Source: Malus domestica (lineage: Eukaryota > Streptophyta > Magnoliopsida > Rosales > Rosaceae). From it: a stretch of DNA of 64,000 nt. Positions 35,319 through 47,439 of this stretch are shown here, in pieces. The position numbers and the translations under genes are program-made. The notes below the pieces were generated by a model. It searched no databases. It was not told the DNA's origin and worked only from the letters and a program-made list of their open reading frames with translations. Each line of letters opens with the position of its first letter. Position 1 is the first letter of the stretch. Location: NCBI RefSeq assembly GCF_042453785.1, contig NC_091674.1, forward strand, positions 7,060,001-7,124,000, written 5' to 3'.

Positions 35319-36230
35319 TGCATTAAACGACCTCCTATCCACAGCATCTAGGGTTACATTATCCAAACATTAATACTCATATCCTGGCTGTTGCCTTGCT
35401 ATCACTTTCGGTATGGCCCCTTTGATTGTTATGCAGCACTTGCATTGTACCTCTCATTGTTCTCCTCTTTGAAAATTTCTTTAAATCTTGCATTTATGTT
35501 AAATTCCTAATTGTAAAATTAGTATTATTGCAATTAGCAATGAAAAATGATAACCACACACTATTTTTCCCTCCGCATACCGATGTTAATTTTTGGTCAT
35601 TGCTTCTGGTTGATTTATTTAATTTATTCGATCTGGCTGCCATAGACTAAGAGGAGTGTGTACGAGGAGAAAAGTTGTGTGGTTATCGTTTCCCTTCCTA
35701 AAATTCACAGTTATGATTCACCTTGTTTTGTGGTTTGCTTGTGATGGAGACATTTTTACAAATGCTCCTAGCTAGACAAAGCCTTTTGGATTGGTTTATG
35801 AGTTATTTCTTTCAACTACTTGGTGGAAAATGAGCTCTCAGTTGGCCCTCAACTTGTGGTGGCCCCACTTGAATTAGACACTTTACGTTTCTGTGGCGGA
35901 CTGGGGCGACCCTCGATGTTTTGCAACTGGATGGTAGGTTTAGGCTAGTTTTATGATGATTAACATATTATGTTGTTAGATTATTTATTTAAATCACTAA
36001 CAAGTGGGTTTTCATGTGCTTACCGTTTGAAATGTTAATGATCTTGACTAAAACACATTGTGTCACGTAGTAGCATTGTTCCTTGACTAAAGCACATTGT
36101 GTCACGTAATAACAAGTGGGTTTTCAACTTGTTACTGCAAGTCATAGTCTTTTCCGTTAGCTACCCAACCCGCCATCCACAACTAGCACAAAGCCTTAGT
36201 TTGTCCCTTGGAAATGTGCATGAGGGTGGT

Positions 36231-36450
36231 TTCTTCCGGATTTGGATCCCATCTGGATCTAAATTATGGGATCCTTACATCTTAGCTATTTATCGTGTAT
36301 CGTGCGGTAAAAAATTATTTGATTTTTTTTATTTAAAATTAAACACAAATAGTACTTAATTAAAACTGATCGCACGATGTACAATGAACGACTAGGATGT
36401 AGAGATTCCTAAAATTTTCACAAAGTGAATCCGGAGAAAATCCTCTTCCG
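36231..36450. mobile_element. MITE, family shared with 8441-8592 and 58371-58620
   Basis: Ends TTCCGGATTTGGATCCCATC and, inverted, CGGAAGAGGATTTTCTCCGG. The interior is itself largely palindromic: TTATCGTGTATCGTGCGGT on the left arm and CGCACGATGTACAATGAACG on the right arm around an AT-rich centre. The same interior order occurs in the copy at 58371. Confidence 0.7.
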
Positions 36451-36489
36451 TTTCTTCCTCTCAAGTCTAAGTCAAAAAAGGCATAATAT

Positions 36490-36665
36490 ACATAAATAAT
36501 GAGAGAACTTTAGTGAAAAACTCACGGTACTGTTTATTTTAGCAAAAAACCATATTTTTACATTAAAAAATCAATTATGATACTATTCATTTTACATTTT
36601 ATTTTGTCTTTATTGTTAAAACTCAAAATTTTCAAACTATTTTTATTAATTTTCCTAAATAAATA
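36490..36665 (-). repeat. Short interspersed repeat, copy 2 of 3 (inverted)
   Basis: The inverse complement carries GAAAATTTTGAGTTTTAA, GACAAAATAAAATG, AAATGAATAGTATC and TGGTTTTTTGCTAAAAT-like blocks matching 18660-18845 and 60480-60615. Confidence 0.65.
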
Positions 36666-37779
36666 TTGTTTTGAAAATGCGCATTCTATGGGCCATCTTC
36701 ACATGGACTGCACGCAGACGAATGGTCACTGAGACTGAGGTGGACATTCCCATCTTTCATTTCATATGCAATGTGGCTGCTTTCAATACCTTTTGTGGTC
36801 CAAACCCTAAAATTCCTATGCGGTTTGGCAATTTGGTCAACTTCTACAAATTTGGATCCTCTCTGGATTTTAGTGTCTGGAACCTAAGAATTAAGAAATT
36901 CAAACCCTTGATTTGTGAAAGAGAAATCAGAATCATTGGTTTGTGTGAGGTGGGCCAGCAAAATAATTTAACGCGAACTTTCGATTTAATTTGAGTGGTT
37001 CAAATTGCCGAATCATTGTGCTACGAACGATGAGATCTAGAGAGATTTTTTGTCCAACTTTTACACCATATTTGCAAATCAATGTCAACAATCTAATCTT
37101 TATTCCAAATAATCCCAATTGTCTCATATTTCTATTTTCTTTGTAAATAACTTTATTTCAAACTAGTATATGCCCACACACAAAGTGTGTGAATTTTTTT
37201 ACTTTGGTTGTTAAAATTGAAGGACATAGGAAGAGAGTGAAAGAGAACGTGGGAGTGAGGAGAGAGGGAGAGAGGTTGTTTTATTTTTTTTAATTTTTTT
37301 TAAATTTTTTTAAATTAGAGATAATAAACTTACATATAGGTGAGGTTTAGAAAAAAAAACAGCAAACTTTTGTTTTGTAAAATTATGTTACTGTCCTTAT
37401 TTTTTTGTTGTGATAGAAGACAAAAATGTCTTTTCACCCTCTTTTGGTTGACAAAGAAGGTTTTATTAATGTAGATTTAGATAATACACAATTTACAAAT
37501 GACGTCAACAAGTTCCGGTTATTTCTCTTTCGATCTCTCATCACAATTTCTTCAGACTTTCGAAGATTGTGGTTGAGTTAATTATACAATAATTCTATTT
37601 TATTTAATGTAAAAGGGGTTGAGACTCCAATATAACCAAAAAAATAATAAGTACATACAATCCTTATTACATAAGGAAAACAATAAAGGACACAAATATA
37701 ACTTTCCTAAAACATGACTCTAATAATTACACAATATTTACATTCCCTTTCTACATACTAACTCACGCAATACTCCTCC

Positions 37780-39115
37780 TCAAGTTGGTGCATAGATATC
37801 ACACATGCCCAACTTGATAAGTGAGTCATCAAAACCTCTACTACACACAGCATGAGTAAGAACATCCGCAAGTTGCTCTTCTAAATTCACAAATGGAATT
37901 GATACAATCTTCTTTTCGAGCTTCTCTTTAATGAAATGATGATCAACCTCCACATGCTTCATCCTATCATGCTGCACTGGATTCTCAGTTATCTCTCTTG
38001 CTGTTTTGTTATCACAATACAAATTCATCGCCTCCTCCTATTTAAAACCAAGACCACAAAGCAACTTTCGTAGCCAAAGGATCTCACACACACCATGTGC
38101 CATACCCCTATACTCGGCCTCGGCAGAAGACCGTGACACCACCTTCTGTTTCTTGCTTCGCCAAGTAACTAAATTACCTCCAACAAATGTAAAATACCCT
38201 GACGTAGATCATCTGTTAGTCACATCACCTGCCCAATCAGTATTAGTAAATCCCTCAATCCTCATATGCCCATGATGCTTATACAAAATCACCTTTCCCA
38301 GGGCAGACTTTAAATATGCCAAAATTCTCATCACTGTTGTCATATAATCCACACTCGGTGAGTGCATAAATTGATTTATCACACTCACTACATAAGCAAT
38401 ATCCAGACGAGTGTGAGACAAATAAATTAGTTTCCCTACCAGTCTCTGATATCTACCTTTGTCAACTGGTTTCTGATTGGGATAAATTCCTAAATAATGC
38501 TTCTCTATAATAGGAGTATCCACATGTTTACGTCCAAGCATGCATGTCTCCTTTAATAAATCTAGAACATATTAAGATACCTCTAGATGAATGAGCTACT
38601 TCTTCTCCAAGGAAATATTTTAAATCTCCCAAATTCTTCATCTCAAATTCGGCAGCAAGGCTTTGTTCTAGTTTCACCATCTCTTTTGAATCATAACTTG
38701 TTATAATCATGTCAACCACATAAATAATTAAGGCTGTCACCTTACCACTCCTCTGTTTTACAAACAACATATGGTCGGAGTGACTTTGGTAATATCCAAT
38801 CCTCCTCATAACTTTAGTAAATCTACCAAACCACGCACGCGGTGATTGCTTTATACATGTCTATTGACCTTGCTTTATACATGTCTATTGATCCATCAAC
38901 CTTGTACTTAATTGTAAAGATCCATCTACACCTAACCGGTTTTTTTCCTTTGGAAGTTCCATTACCTCCCATGTATCATTTTTATGTAGTGCCATCATTT
39001 CTTCATCCATTGCAGCAGCCCATTTAGGATCCTTCAAGGCCTCCTTAACTCGAGTTGGTACTTGGATTGCTTCCACATTATTCACCCATGCTTGACGTTC
39101 CAGTGCAAGATTTTT
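37780..39115 (-). pseudogene. Copia RT and RNase H, deleted and mutated
   Basis: The RT start (EALKDPKWAAAMDEEMMAL, near 39030) runs to KVDGSI and then jumps near 38890-38840 to a remnant corresponding to the region before MRRIGYYQSHSDHMLF. Roughly 90-100 residues of RT core are missing. The junction carries a tandem 24-bp duplication (TTGCTTTATACATGTCTATT at 38846 and 38870). The active site reads YVVD instead of YVDD (about 38720). The connection and RNase H follow (GRYQRLVGKLIYLSHTRLDI; LYCDNKTA with EVDHHFIKEKL) in shifted frames. It cannot encode a working enzyme. Confidence 0.9.
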
Positions 39116-39513
39116 TCATGACACATAATTTGCTGTTGGATACCTCACTTTTCATTCAGGAGAAAACCTGTTAGGAGGAACACCATGATTTTGCCTTGGT
39201 GACAACTTATTTGTACCCACAACATTATTGAGATTAGTTACATGAGCATTAGTGGTGCTTACCTCATGGATATTCAGAGAAGACACATTGGGTGGCACTA
39301 TCGAGCTCGAGAGAGAAGGGGTTATAGGTTCGGCAGCAGCTAATGGCTGGACTGTTCCAGATTCTTTAGCATCCTTGTCAATCTGCTATGCTTGTCTTGG
39401 CAGGAAGCGGCTAAAACTTTGTCACATACTAGGCAGTTTCTTGATGAGACCCATTAATCTCATTTTCAGCAGTTTCTTGCTGAGACCCCGATATCTCTGC
39501 CTAAACCAATTGT

Positions 39514-40794
39514 CTAATATATCCAACCATCCAGGATCACCTTGATCCCCACTAGCACTCTCCCTTTGGGGATCTGAAGGTGATGGGAACAAAGAAAAAA
39601 AAAATACTCGAATTCGAAAAAGGTAACATCCATAGTCACATACATATGGCAAATGTCAGGGTGATAACACTTATACCCTTTCTGTTGGGATGCAAATCCA
39701 ACAAAGACACACTGAAGAGCACACGGATCCAAATTGCTACGATGAATCTTGTGAATATGAACATACGCTACACACCCAAACACACAGGGAGTGAGGGTGT
39801 TGGTGGATACTACAGGAACATGTTCTATCAATACTTGAAAAGGTGTACAGAAGTCCACAACCCAAGATGGCATACAGTTAATCACATACATGGTATAGGT
39901 AACAACTTTAGGCCAAAACCGTTTAGGCATGGACGCAACAATAAGCAAGGCACGATCAGTTTCCAAGATATGACGATTCTTTCTCTCAGCCGCCCTATTT
40001 TGTTGCGGAGTATGAGGGCAAGTAGTTTCATGGAGAATTCCTTGATCTTGAAGAAAACCAAACAATTTGGAACCAACATATTCACCTCCATTATCAAAGC
40101 GAAGAACCTTAATAACAAAGAAATATTGTGTTGTAACCATCTGAGAGAAAGACTAAAACAGCACACTAACATCACTTTTATTCTTCATCACATATATCCA
40201 AGTCATACAAGTGCAATCATCAATGAAAGTAACAAACCATTTAATTCCAGAAAGAGGATAGGAGAAGGACCCCAAACATTAGAGTGCACATGATTAAATA
40301 GAAACAATCTTTTATTCATACTGGGAGGAAATGAAGCGCAATGACTCTTCGCGAGAATACATACTTCACAATGTAAGTCTGATTCTTTTATTTCATGAAA
40401 TAAACTAGGCAACATACGTCTTAAATAACCAAACGAAGCATGTCTTAATCGACGATGCAATAACCAAAATTCTTGTAAATTATTGGTACGGGATGCTCGA
40501 ACTGCATTAGCTTTGCCAGGAATGACGTCATCCACATAATATAAACCCTCTCTCTTAATGCCACACCCAATTATGTCATTGGTCTGAATATCCTGAAGTA
40601 AACAAAACAGTGGATACATGAGTACAACACAATCTAATTGCTCAGTAACTTGAGGAATAAATAACAAATTATGAGACAATGATGGAACAAGCAAGCAATG
40701 GTTGATGGATAGGGCCGGTGTGAGATTCACAGTGTTAGCCCCAAGAACAGGTGTAATGGTGTCATTTGTTGTTGCTATACACTTCTGAGGAGTT
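39514..40794 (-). pseudogene. Copia pre-integrase and integrase, frameshifted
   Basis: Pre-integrase zinc-finger part: LWHRRLRHASFGYL-like LLHRRLRHASFGYL, with the Cys pair in HCEVCILAKSH (40203-40730). Integrase core: IDDCT in another frame near 40200, RFDNGGEYVGSKLF and QQNRAAERKNRHI (39514-40140), corresponding to the D,D,E residues. At least one frameshift separates the first Asp from the rest. The C-terminal part includes CVFVGFASQQKGYKCYHP. The right end abuts the gypsy target duplication at 40795-40799. Confidence 0.9.
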
Positions 40795-40799
40795 GTTGT

Positions 40800-41446
40800 T
40801 GTCGATGCAAATTTCCACCGTCTTCAGTCTTAATGAAAATGCAACTGCAAAACAATTAACACCTTTGATCAAGGACCTAAGCCTCACGCACCCACGAGGT
40901 TGGGGGGGAGGGTTAGGCCAATGGATCTCCAATGCCTGAGTCAGTTTCTCTGAAAGAGTAAAGTGTTTAGGGTTTTTTAGGGTAGCAAAAGCTTCCGAAA
41001 TTTGGAAGAATATGAGGTATTTATAGGGATGGGACCAGCCATAGTGATAGGGTTTTACCCTACACATGGCAGCATCCTATTGGCCAATGTTTATGGATAA
41101 ATATTCTCAAGGTATTAAATAGGAAACAATATCTTAAGATAATGGAGTAATTATCCCTAATTGATTTAAATTGGGATTACTTACTTGATTGGAGTCAATC
41201 TTCAATTGGAAATGTATTAAATATAGGATTTGGGTAATTAATCCTTATCCTTAATGCTTTGACTTTTCCTTGCTAAGGGCAGGTGAGTTGTGGGCAGTCG
41301 TATTCAGTTACTGAGACCTTCAAAGGTGTGAGCTAGGTGTGGGAGCATCTGAGAAGCCTACCCATTTAATGAGGGCAATCCTGTCTTTCTTGAGCAAAAG
41401 TCCACGTGTCGCCTTTAGAATTTTTGAGATTAATTCAGGCTCCACA
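40800..41446 (-). repeat. 3' LTR of the gypsy element
   Basis: 647 bp, TG...CA ends, matches 52932-53563 along its length (shared blocks include AACACCTTTGATCAA, AGAGTAAAGTGTTTAGGG, TTTAAATTGGGATTACTTAC and AAGTCCACGTGTCGCC). The adjacent inner sequence read on the minus strand (ATGGGGGCATT) may be the polypurine tract. Confidence 0.93.
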
Positions 41447-41484
41447 AATGCCCCCATACCTGCTGGGCTACACGTAGGAAAAGG

Positions 41485-42569
41485 TAGACCTGGCATTTTC
41501 AACCCGACCAGTTAACCTGACCCGACCCGACTCGTTAAAATTAGTATTTGGGTGAGTGATTGTCGAGTGGTTAACGAGTCAACCCGTTAAATAACAGGTC
41601 ATTTTAAGTGAACTCACAAAACCCATTAACACCCATTATTGAGAACTTTTGTAATTTCAATAGTCCTACCACTCTTCCTCTTCTACACCGACTTCCTAAG
41701 CCTATTTACTTTGATCCTCCTCCACCCCACAAGCCTCTTCACCACCACCATCCCCACCTCCAACACCAACACTAGCCTCTTCCAGTCGCCGACTTCCCCT
41801 CATAGGTATTTCACTCTGAATTCCTCTTCTCTTCCCATAATTTATTGCAATTATTCCACATTTTCTTCGTATTATAATTTCCCTCTGTATTTCTTTGGTT
41901 TTATCAGATTTTAGAAACCAAGTGGTTTTGGGGCAATCGGCGTTGGCAGCACAGTCAAAATTAGCTTATGCACTTCTTGCTCTTACAAATATTTCTCTTG
42001 TTTCTTTGTGATTTATTGAATTGGGTTTTTAATTTTATTTTGAGTTATGATGTGGGATGATAGAATATCAATTTGAACAATTATTCAATAGAAATTGAAG
42101 TGTTATTAGGGTCCTGGGATTTATCCGTTAAGTAGTAAAATGCTCTTGATTTTATCTATTAGCTCCTGATTAGTGTTCCGATAAAGATGTGGTTTTCTAC
42201 TTGTTTTGCTTTGAACATGTTATATTAGATCCTTGGGATTGGGCTATATTTACTTATCGAAAGAATTTGCATTTGGTAGAGGAATGCAGTAACAATGACG
42301 AAGATGTTGGAGGCTGCTTTTCCTCAAATCCATGTTGATCTTTCGAACTAACCTTCGCCCTTTCCAAAGCGTGTGGTTAGCAAGCTGGTTCCGGTTGCTC
42401 AAGTTACAATAAAGGAGAATGTTAAAGGAAAAAAAGATGGGTTCGGGTGAAAAGGGTTGAGTTCAGGTGACACGTTAGCTTAATAGGTTGGGTTTGGGTG
42501 ACTCGTTAAATTATCGAGTCGGGTTGAACCCGACCCAAACCCAGTAAACCTGACCCATTTACAGGTCTA
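41485..42569. mobile_element. Non-autonomous hAT-type element inside the gypsy element
   Basis: The termini TAGACCTG and CAGGTCTA are inverted. Sub-terminal regions are rich in GGGTTGGGT/ACCCGACC motifs, as in a known plant hAT style. The 8-bp flanks GGAAAAGG (41477-41484) and GGAAAATG (42570-42577) differ by one base, fitting a hAT target duplication. It contains no transposase but does contain gene fragments (see 41639-42403). It lies only about 40 bp inside the gypsy 3' LTR. Confidence 0.85.
41639..42403 (+). pseudogene. Captured fragments of a selenoprotein-T-like (SelT/Rdx family) gene
   Basis: Three exon-like pieces are in family order. 41639-41810: hydrophobic leader (VLPLFLFYTDFLSLFTL) and Pro/Thr/Ser-rich stretch, followed by a GT-type donor. 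41908-41989: after a TTATCAG acceptor, KPSGFGAIGVGSTVKIS, then CTSCSYK with the CxxC redox motif. 42280-42403: after a TAG acceptor, NAVTMTKMLEAAFPQIHVDL, an in-frame TAA, then PSPFPKRVVSKLVPVAQ. SelT-like proteins are ER thioredoxin-fold oxidoreductases; the retained part covers roughly the N-terminal half. The stop and the missing C-terminal half make it non-functional. Presence between hAT ends indicates transduplication of a host gene. Confidence 0.82.
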
Positions 42570-42902
42570 GGAAAATGGCAGTTAGTGTAGAAATCCCAAG
42601 CTGTGTAGACTTGTAAAGTTGTTTCCCAATTTGAACTTGATCTCCTTTTTTTAATTTGGATATAGACTTCTTCTAGGAAAAGGAAACCAATTGCCCCCAA
42701 TGCCTATTTAATTCTGCCTTAAGCAGGGGATTAAATAAATTTGGAGAACAATCTTCATTCCAACAAGGAAGAGAGAAGCCAGAGGAAATTTTTCTTCCCC
42801 CTCCCTTAGCTTTCTTCTTTTATTTCCCTTGCAAAGAGTTGTCTCTCGTTGTTATTCTTAGTCACCATGTTGCACCAAGATAAGAAAAATTGGAATTTTC
42901 TT

Positions 42903-43490
42903 CTTCTTGAATTTTTTGGGAGTCTTGGGACTTGAAAAATTGGCTCGGCGGGGGCCGATGTCATGTGAAACACGTGGTAGGGGTGCCATGATGCAGCTGG
43001 TGTGCATGGTGGTGTAGTTTGGGAATAGGCTAGAGTGGGCCAGGTGATTGGCTCAGCTCAGCTCGGGCCGAGGTGGTTGGGACCGAGGAGACTGGCTTGG
43101 GCAGGGCCTTCGGGGCTGCTGGGCACTGGCCCGTGCAAGCATGAGGTGAGAAAGTGGGAGAGACCGACACAGGCCAGCTCTCGAGTCTTGGTGGCTTGGG
43201 CCAAGAAACCTAGGCTTCGCTGGAGCGTAAAGGAGAGGGAGAGAGGCGCGGGGTGCTCACCCCTACTTGCTGACAGATTGGGCCATGGGACTGCTTGGAG
43301 TGTTAAATGCGTGAAGGGAAAAGAGGGAGGCATGGGCCTTCTCCCCTGTTGGTCTCGGCAGTGCGAGCTGCATGTTGAATGAGAAAGAGTTGGGTCGTGG
43401 GGCCTGGCGCTGGGCTCTACGGACCTTTATTTTTTTTTTTTAAGCTACCTTTTAAATATTTTCCTTCGTACTTTTTGTAGAGATTTTGAG
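42903..43490 (+). other. GC-rich tract preceding the antisense ORF
   Basis: A G/C-rich, repeat-like stretch (GGCTCGGGCCGAGG, GCTTGGGCC motifs), contrasting with its AT-rich surroundings. It lies directly upstream of the plus-strand ORF and could include its promoter or leader; no such element is proven. Confidence 0.3.
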
Positions 43491-45825
43491 ATGTCTTCAT
43501 CCAATCACAAAAGTGACGAGTATCATCCACCTTTGTATCATCAAGGTGATTTTTCTGACAAGGTGGGTTACTTTAAGGCTGCGCATGTCAAGATCAATTC
43601 CGACGAACTGTTTCGGTTTCTTGAGGAGTACAAACATGTCATTTTGTCAGGTGTTCACGTAAAGCGGGTGAAGGATGATGGCGGCCAAGAATTGTGCGGC
43701 GAGGGTGCCACTACCAGGAAGAGGGCTATCAAATTCCATCCGTATTACTTTGTGTTGGGATTTACTTTTCCCATGCTGCATCTTTTCCAGAAGGTGATCT
43801 ACTTCATGAAATGCGAGCCTGCTTAGTGTTCCCCGAATGTAATTCGTGCGATGGTTGGGTTCTTCAACTTGAGTAGGTTCTTTGATCTTGGCTTGACCAT
43901 AAATAAGTTTTGGTACTTCTTTGAAATCGGCCACAAGGAAGGTGTGGGGTAATTGAGATCTCTCCATGGGTTGCTCGATGCTCCCTGCAAAGGTTATCAT
44001 AAGTGGGTGAAGGACACCGTGGAGGTAAGGGGAGATTGTGAGTTTGACTTATCTCCTGAACTATGCGTTTTGACTGTCTTTATTAGTGGTAAATGAACTA
44101 CTTGAATTTTTGTTGATTGCTCCATGACTTCAGTTTACTGATTGTCTTTCTTACTTTGTGTAGATTCAAAGTTTGGCTCAACTTCAAGAACTTCGGTAGA
44201 TATGAAGAAAGTGCACATCGCCTTGGGCATTCTTGCTGAGTACCGTTAATGGGGCTGGCTGCTTAGTCCTATTTGTTGGGAGAAATATGGGCTGCCTCCG
44301 AAGGAAGATATAAAGCGAATAAAGGATTAAGCGCTTGCTCGTCTGATCGCTGTTGTAAAGCTTGCTGCCAATGAAGGTGGAAAGAAAATATACTCATCAC
44401 CTGCTTGTAAGCCTTCGATCGAGAAGAAGCTGAGGAATTCTTCTGCTACTCTCGGGGGTTTGTCTGTTGCTGAGAAGCTTGTCATCGACCTTACTTCTCC
44501 TAAGGAAATGAAAAAGTTAATTGAGCCTGAGCCTGTGAAACCTGCTGCTTCGAAGGTAGCCATGACCATTGTTAAAAAGGTTGCCCAGCAGGAAGGTTCG
44601 ATGGTGCCCCCAGTGTCTGGGTTTGTGTCGAAGCGTGTGTCGGGAACTAAGTCCGGTTCAGCTTCTGAGAGGTTCGTCGCTATGAAGAGCGAGAAGGTGG
44701 ATTCCGTTACTAAGGTGGCGCCTAGACATGTTCCTCTTTCTGCTACGATTGAGTCGTCTACTGAGAAAGAGAAATCTGCTAGCACGGGCAGTTGTGAGAA
44801 ATCCACCGAGTCTAAGGCTGGAGAGTTTCCTGAGGTTTATGCGCTGTTGAAGGCTGACATGCTTGAGGACTTTGATGCATGCGCCAAGTTCGTTGACAGT
44901 GTTGGGAAAGTTGTCATTCGCTCAGACTCTTTTAATAAGCATTATGCCTACTTGAAAAGGTCATCCCTGATTACCATAATACATAAGACTTTGATCCTGG
45001 TAGCTAAGTCTATGTTCGTTGATTAGGATGTTGTCAAGTGTGCTAAGGAGACCGAAGTGGTGTTGATGGCTCAGCATCGCTCGGCTGCTGAAAAGATCGA
45101 GAAGCTTGAATCTAAACTCGTCGTTTTGAATGGGTCTGATGTCTCTGCCTCTACTTTTATGCAACTGGAGACTGCTCATCATGCAATCACCTATTTGAAG
45201 GCTAAGTTTAGTGCGACTCAGGCGATGTTGGAAGCTACGGAGAAGGAAGTTAATTGTGTTTCTCCGGTGGTCAAGGACCTTAAGCGTGTCAATTTGGAGC
45301 TATGATCTGCTTGTTTTGCCAAGGACGATGAGCTTGTCTTCATGCATGCTGAAGTGTCTCGTCTCTGAGATGTTGCCAGTAAGCTTAAGTCCAAGGAAGT
45401 GGATCTACAAGGTGCCCTGTCTACTAGTGAGAACTAAAAAAGGAACTGGATAAGCTACAGGGTGCTCACACTAGGCTTGTTGAGCAGAATGTGCAGCTGA
45501 AGAATGAGAAAGTCGGTCACGAAGTGGCACATGCTTCTTGTCAGGGCAATTTCTACTAGCTTGGCTATGTAGACCATCTTCAGGGCATGCCGTCGGACTA
45601 TGATTTTTTTAAGAAAGACTTCAAGACTTTCTTTATTTCTCCAGTTGATCTGACTGATTTCTCGTTTAAGGCTGCCTTTGGTGGAGCAACTGAGGTTTAA
45701 GCAGTCCAGTTAAGGGCGGCTGAGGATGAACTGATGGAAGCTTTAGTTGCTAAGAGCGACGCGACTGTTGAAGGTGTGGCAGTTGAGAGACCAATGGTTG
45801 CGCAGGCTGCCGATGAGTAGTCTTT
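43491..45825 (+). pseudogene. Antisense ORF of the Tat-type retrotransposon (putative gypsy-type transposon domain, PF04195-like), decayed
   Basis: Starts MSSSNHKSDEYHPPLYHQGD and runs through GFTFPMLHLFQKVIYFMKCE, then after a stop VIRAMVGFFNLSRFFDLGL and NKFWYFFEIGHKEGVG. This matches the plant domain I recall as Transposase_28 / putative gypsy type transposon. Then comes an intron-like or damaged gap (about 44000-44200). It continues with a Ser/Lys/Glu-rich segment (44460-45026) and a long coiled-coil-like part (45057-45820) with several in-frame stops. It is transcribed opposite to gag-pol, between integrase and 3' LTR, as in Grande-like elements. Function in the family is not known. Confidence 0.75.
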
Positions 45826-47439
45826 TTGTTTAGACTTATGAACTTTCTTCTTTTTGTTTTTTTTTTTTCTGCTTTATTTGAACCTTGTTGGCCTTCGAGC
45901 TGGTTTATCAATTTGTTAGAAATTTAATAAACAGCAGTCGATCCCACGTCGTCACTTAGGTTTTAGTGTTGGCTTCGGGGCTTCGGGAGCTTTGCTTGCT
46001 TTAGGCGACTTGCAAAACTTTATCATAGGACAGACGGTTATGTTGGCTACTTTGATGGAGCAGTTGATCCCATGTCGCCATTTTAGGCTTTAGTCTTGGC
46101 CTTGATACTTAATAAGCTTTACTTGCAAGAGGAAAAATGTGCTAGACTTCTAACTTATAGAGCCGGCAGTTGAACTTGTTGCCTTCGTAAGAAACAGGTG
46201 AGTTGGCATAACTACTGTAGTCTTGAATCTCGGCTTTAGTAGCTTTATGAGCTTCGGCCCTCCAGGGCGTGTTGCAAAGTTTTTAACTTATAGAACTGGC
46301 TGTTGGACACTTGTTTCTCGTAGAAAGCAGAGGAAATCCATATAGTTGCTATAGTCATACTTCGACTTTTGTGGCTTCTCGAGCTTTGGCCCTCTTAAGA
46401 TGTGTTGCGAAGTTTTTAACTTATAGAGCCGGCGGCCAGACACATGCTTCTCGTAGAGAGCAGAGGAAATCCGCGTAGCTACTATAGTCATACTTCAACT
46501 TTAGCTCCTACAAAACTTAAATTGTAGACCGTCAGCCAAAAACGCTGCTTTTAAATAAGTAGATAGGTCTGCGTAGTCATAGTAGGTGTAAGTCTTGGTT
46601 TACGGATTACCTCGGGTTGCCCGACGTCTTACTTACAGAATCAAACAATATTTACACAATTAGACAACCCGCGTGACCACTTTAGGTGTCATCATTGGCT
46701 CTCGAATACGTTTTAGGCGTAAGGTGTAGGCAGAATCACGACTTAGAAGCCATATCATTTCGAGTTGTAACTTGATTCCGTAGGTCGTTAAACTAGTATT
46801 GCAACACTTTAAAACTAAGCTACGTTCATGAAAACTTACACGTCGAGGATAGATCATCTAGTCACGCGAACTCTTTCATGGGCAAGAATCCTGCACTTAG
46901 CATTTCTTCCGATTAGAGACTCGGGATCCCGCGAAATTAAATCTTTCAGTCAGCTAAGTTTATTTTAGGAAAATGACTATCTGGACCAATTCTGGGAGTT
47001 GTTCGGCTCAAGTAGTTGCTGCATTCAGGGGAAACTGAGCAGTCGTACCACCCATCCATGTCTGGATACTTCGGATTAGTTTACCCTCTTCTAATTAGAG
47101 AGCACACGTTATGTCTGCAAGGGTAGGGACGTCTTCTGCTTGTCACAGGGGTGGTCAGTTTGTTTATGCATTCGGCCCAAACTTGTGAATATTTCCTTCA
47201 ATATTCATTGAAAATAAAGAAATTTATTAACTTTGCTAGTAGGCAGTAATGGCATAACAACTAACAATCTTTGGCATGCGAGGTCTTGTTCATCAAGCTA
47301 CTTGAGTCTTCGAACTTTATTTGTCTTGAACGTCGTCTAAGGAATGGTAGAAGGTGACACGTAGTACTTTCTCAGGTTGTAAGCATTCCACTGCTTGTCG
47401 ATTTCTTTGTCATTAATAGTGGTGATGGTATAGCTGCCC
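45826..47439. other. Non-coding zone of the gypsy element between integrase and antisense ORF
   Basis: No coherent reading frame. Three to four diverged copies of a block around AACTTATAGAGCCGGC, with CTTCTCGTAGA and GCAGAGGAAATCC, occur near 46150-46500. These are internal tandem duplications of about 140 bp. Confidence 0.55.

Larger units (their letters stand above)
32229..37559. other. Gene-poor spacer after cornichon
   Basis: Apart from the small elements listed separately (telomere-like tract, MITEs, GTA microsatellite, short repeat), no exon chain with family support was found on either strand. ORFs here are short and AT-biased. Confidence 0.4.

Noticed and set aside
39580..40293. 237-codon plus-strand ORF
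   Set aside because: It is the antisense of the copia integrase, which is supported by motifs.
43035..43382. 115-codon ORF in the GC-rich tract
   Set aside because: Composition is Gly/Trp/Arg-rich from simple GC-biased sequence, and a similarly long ORF exists on the other strand; no domain is visible.
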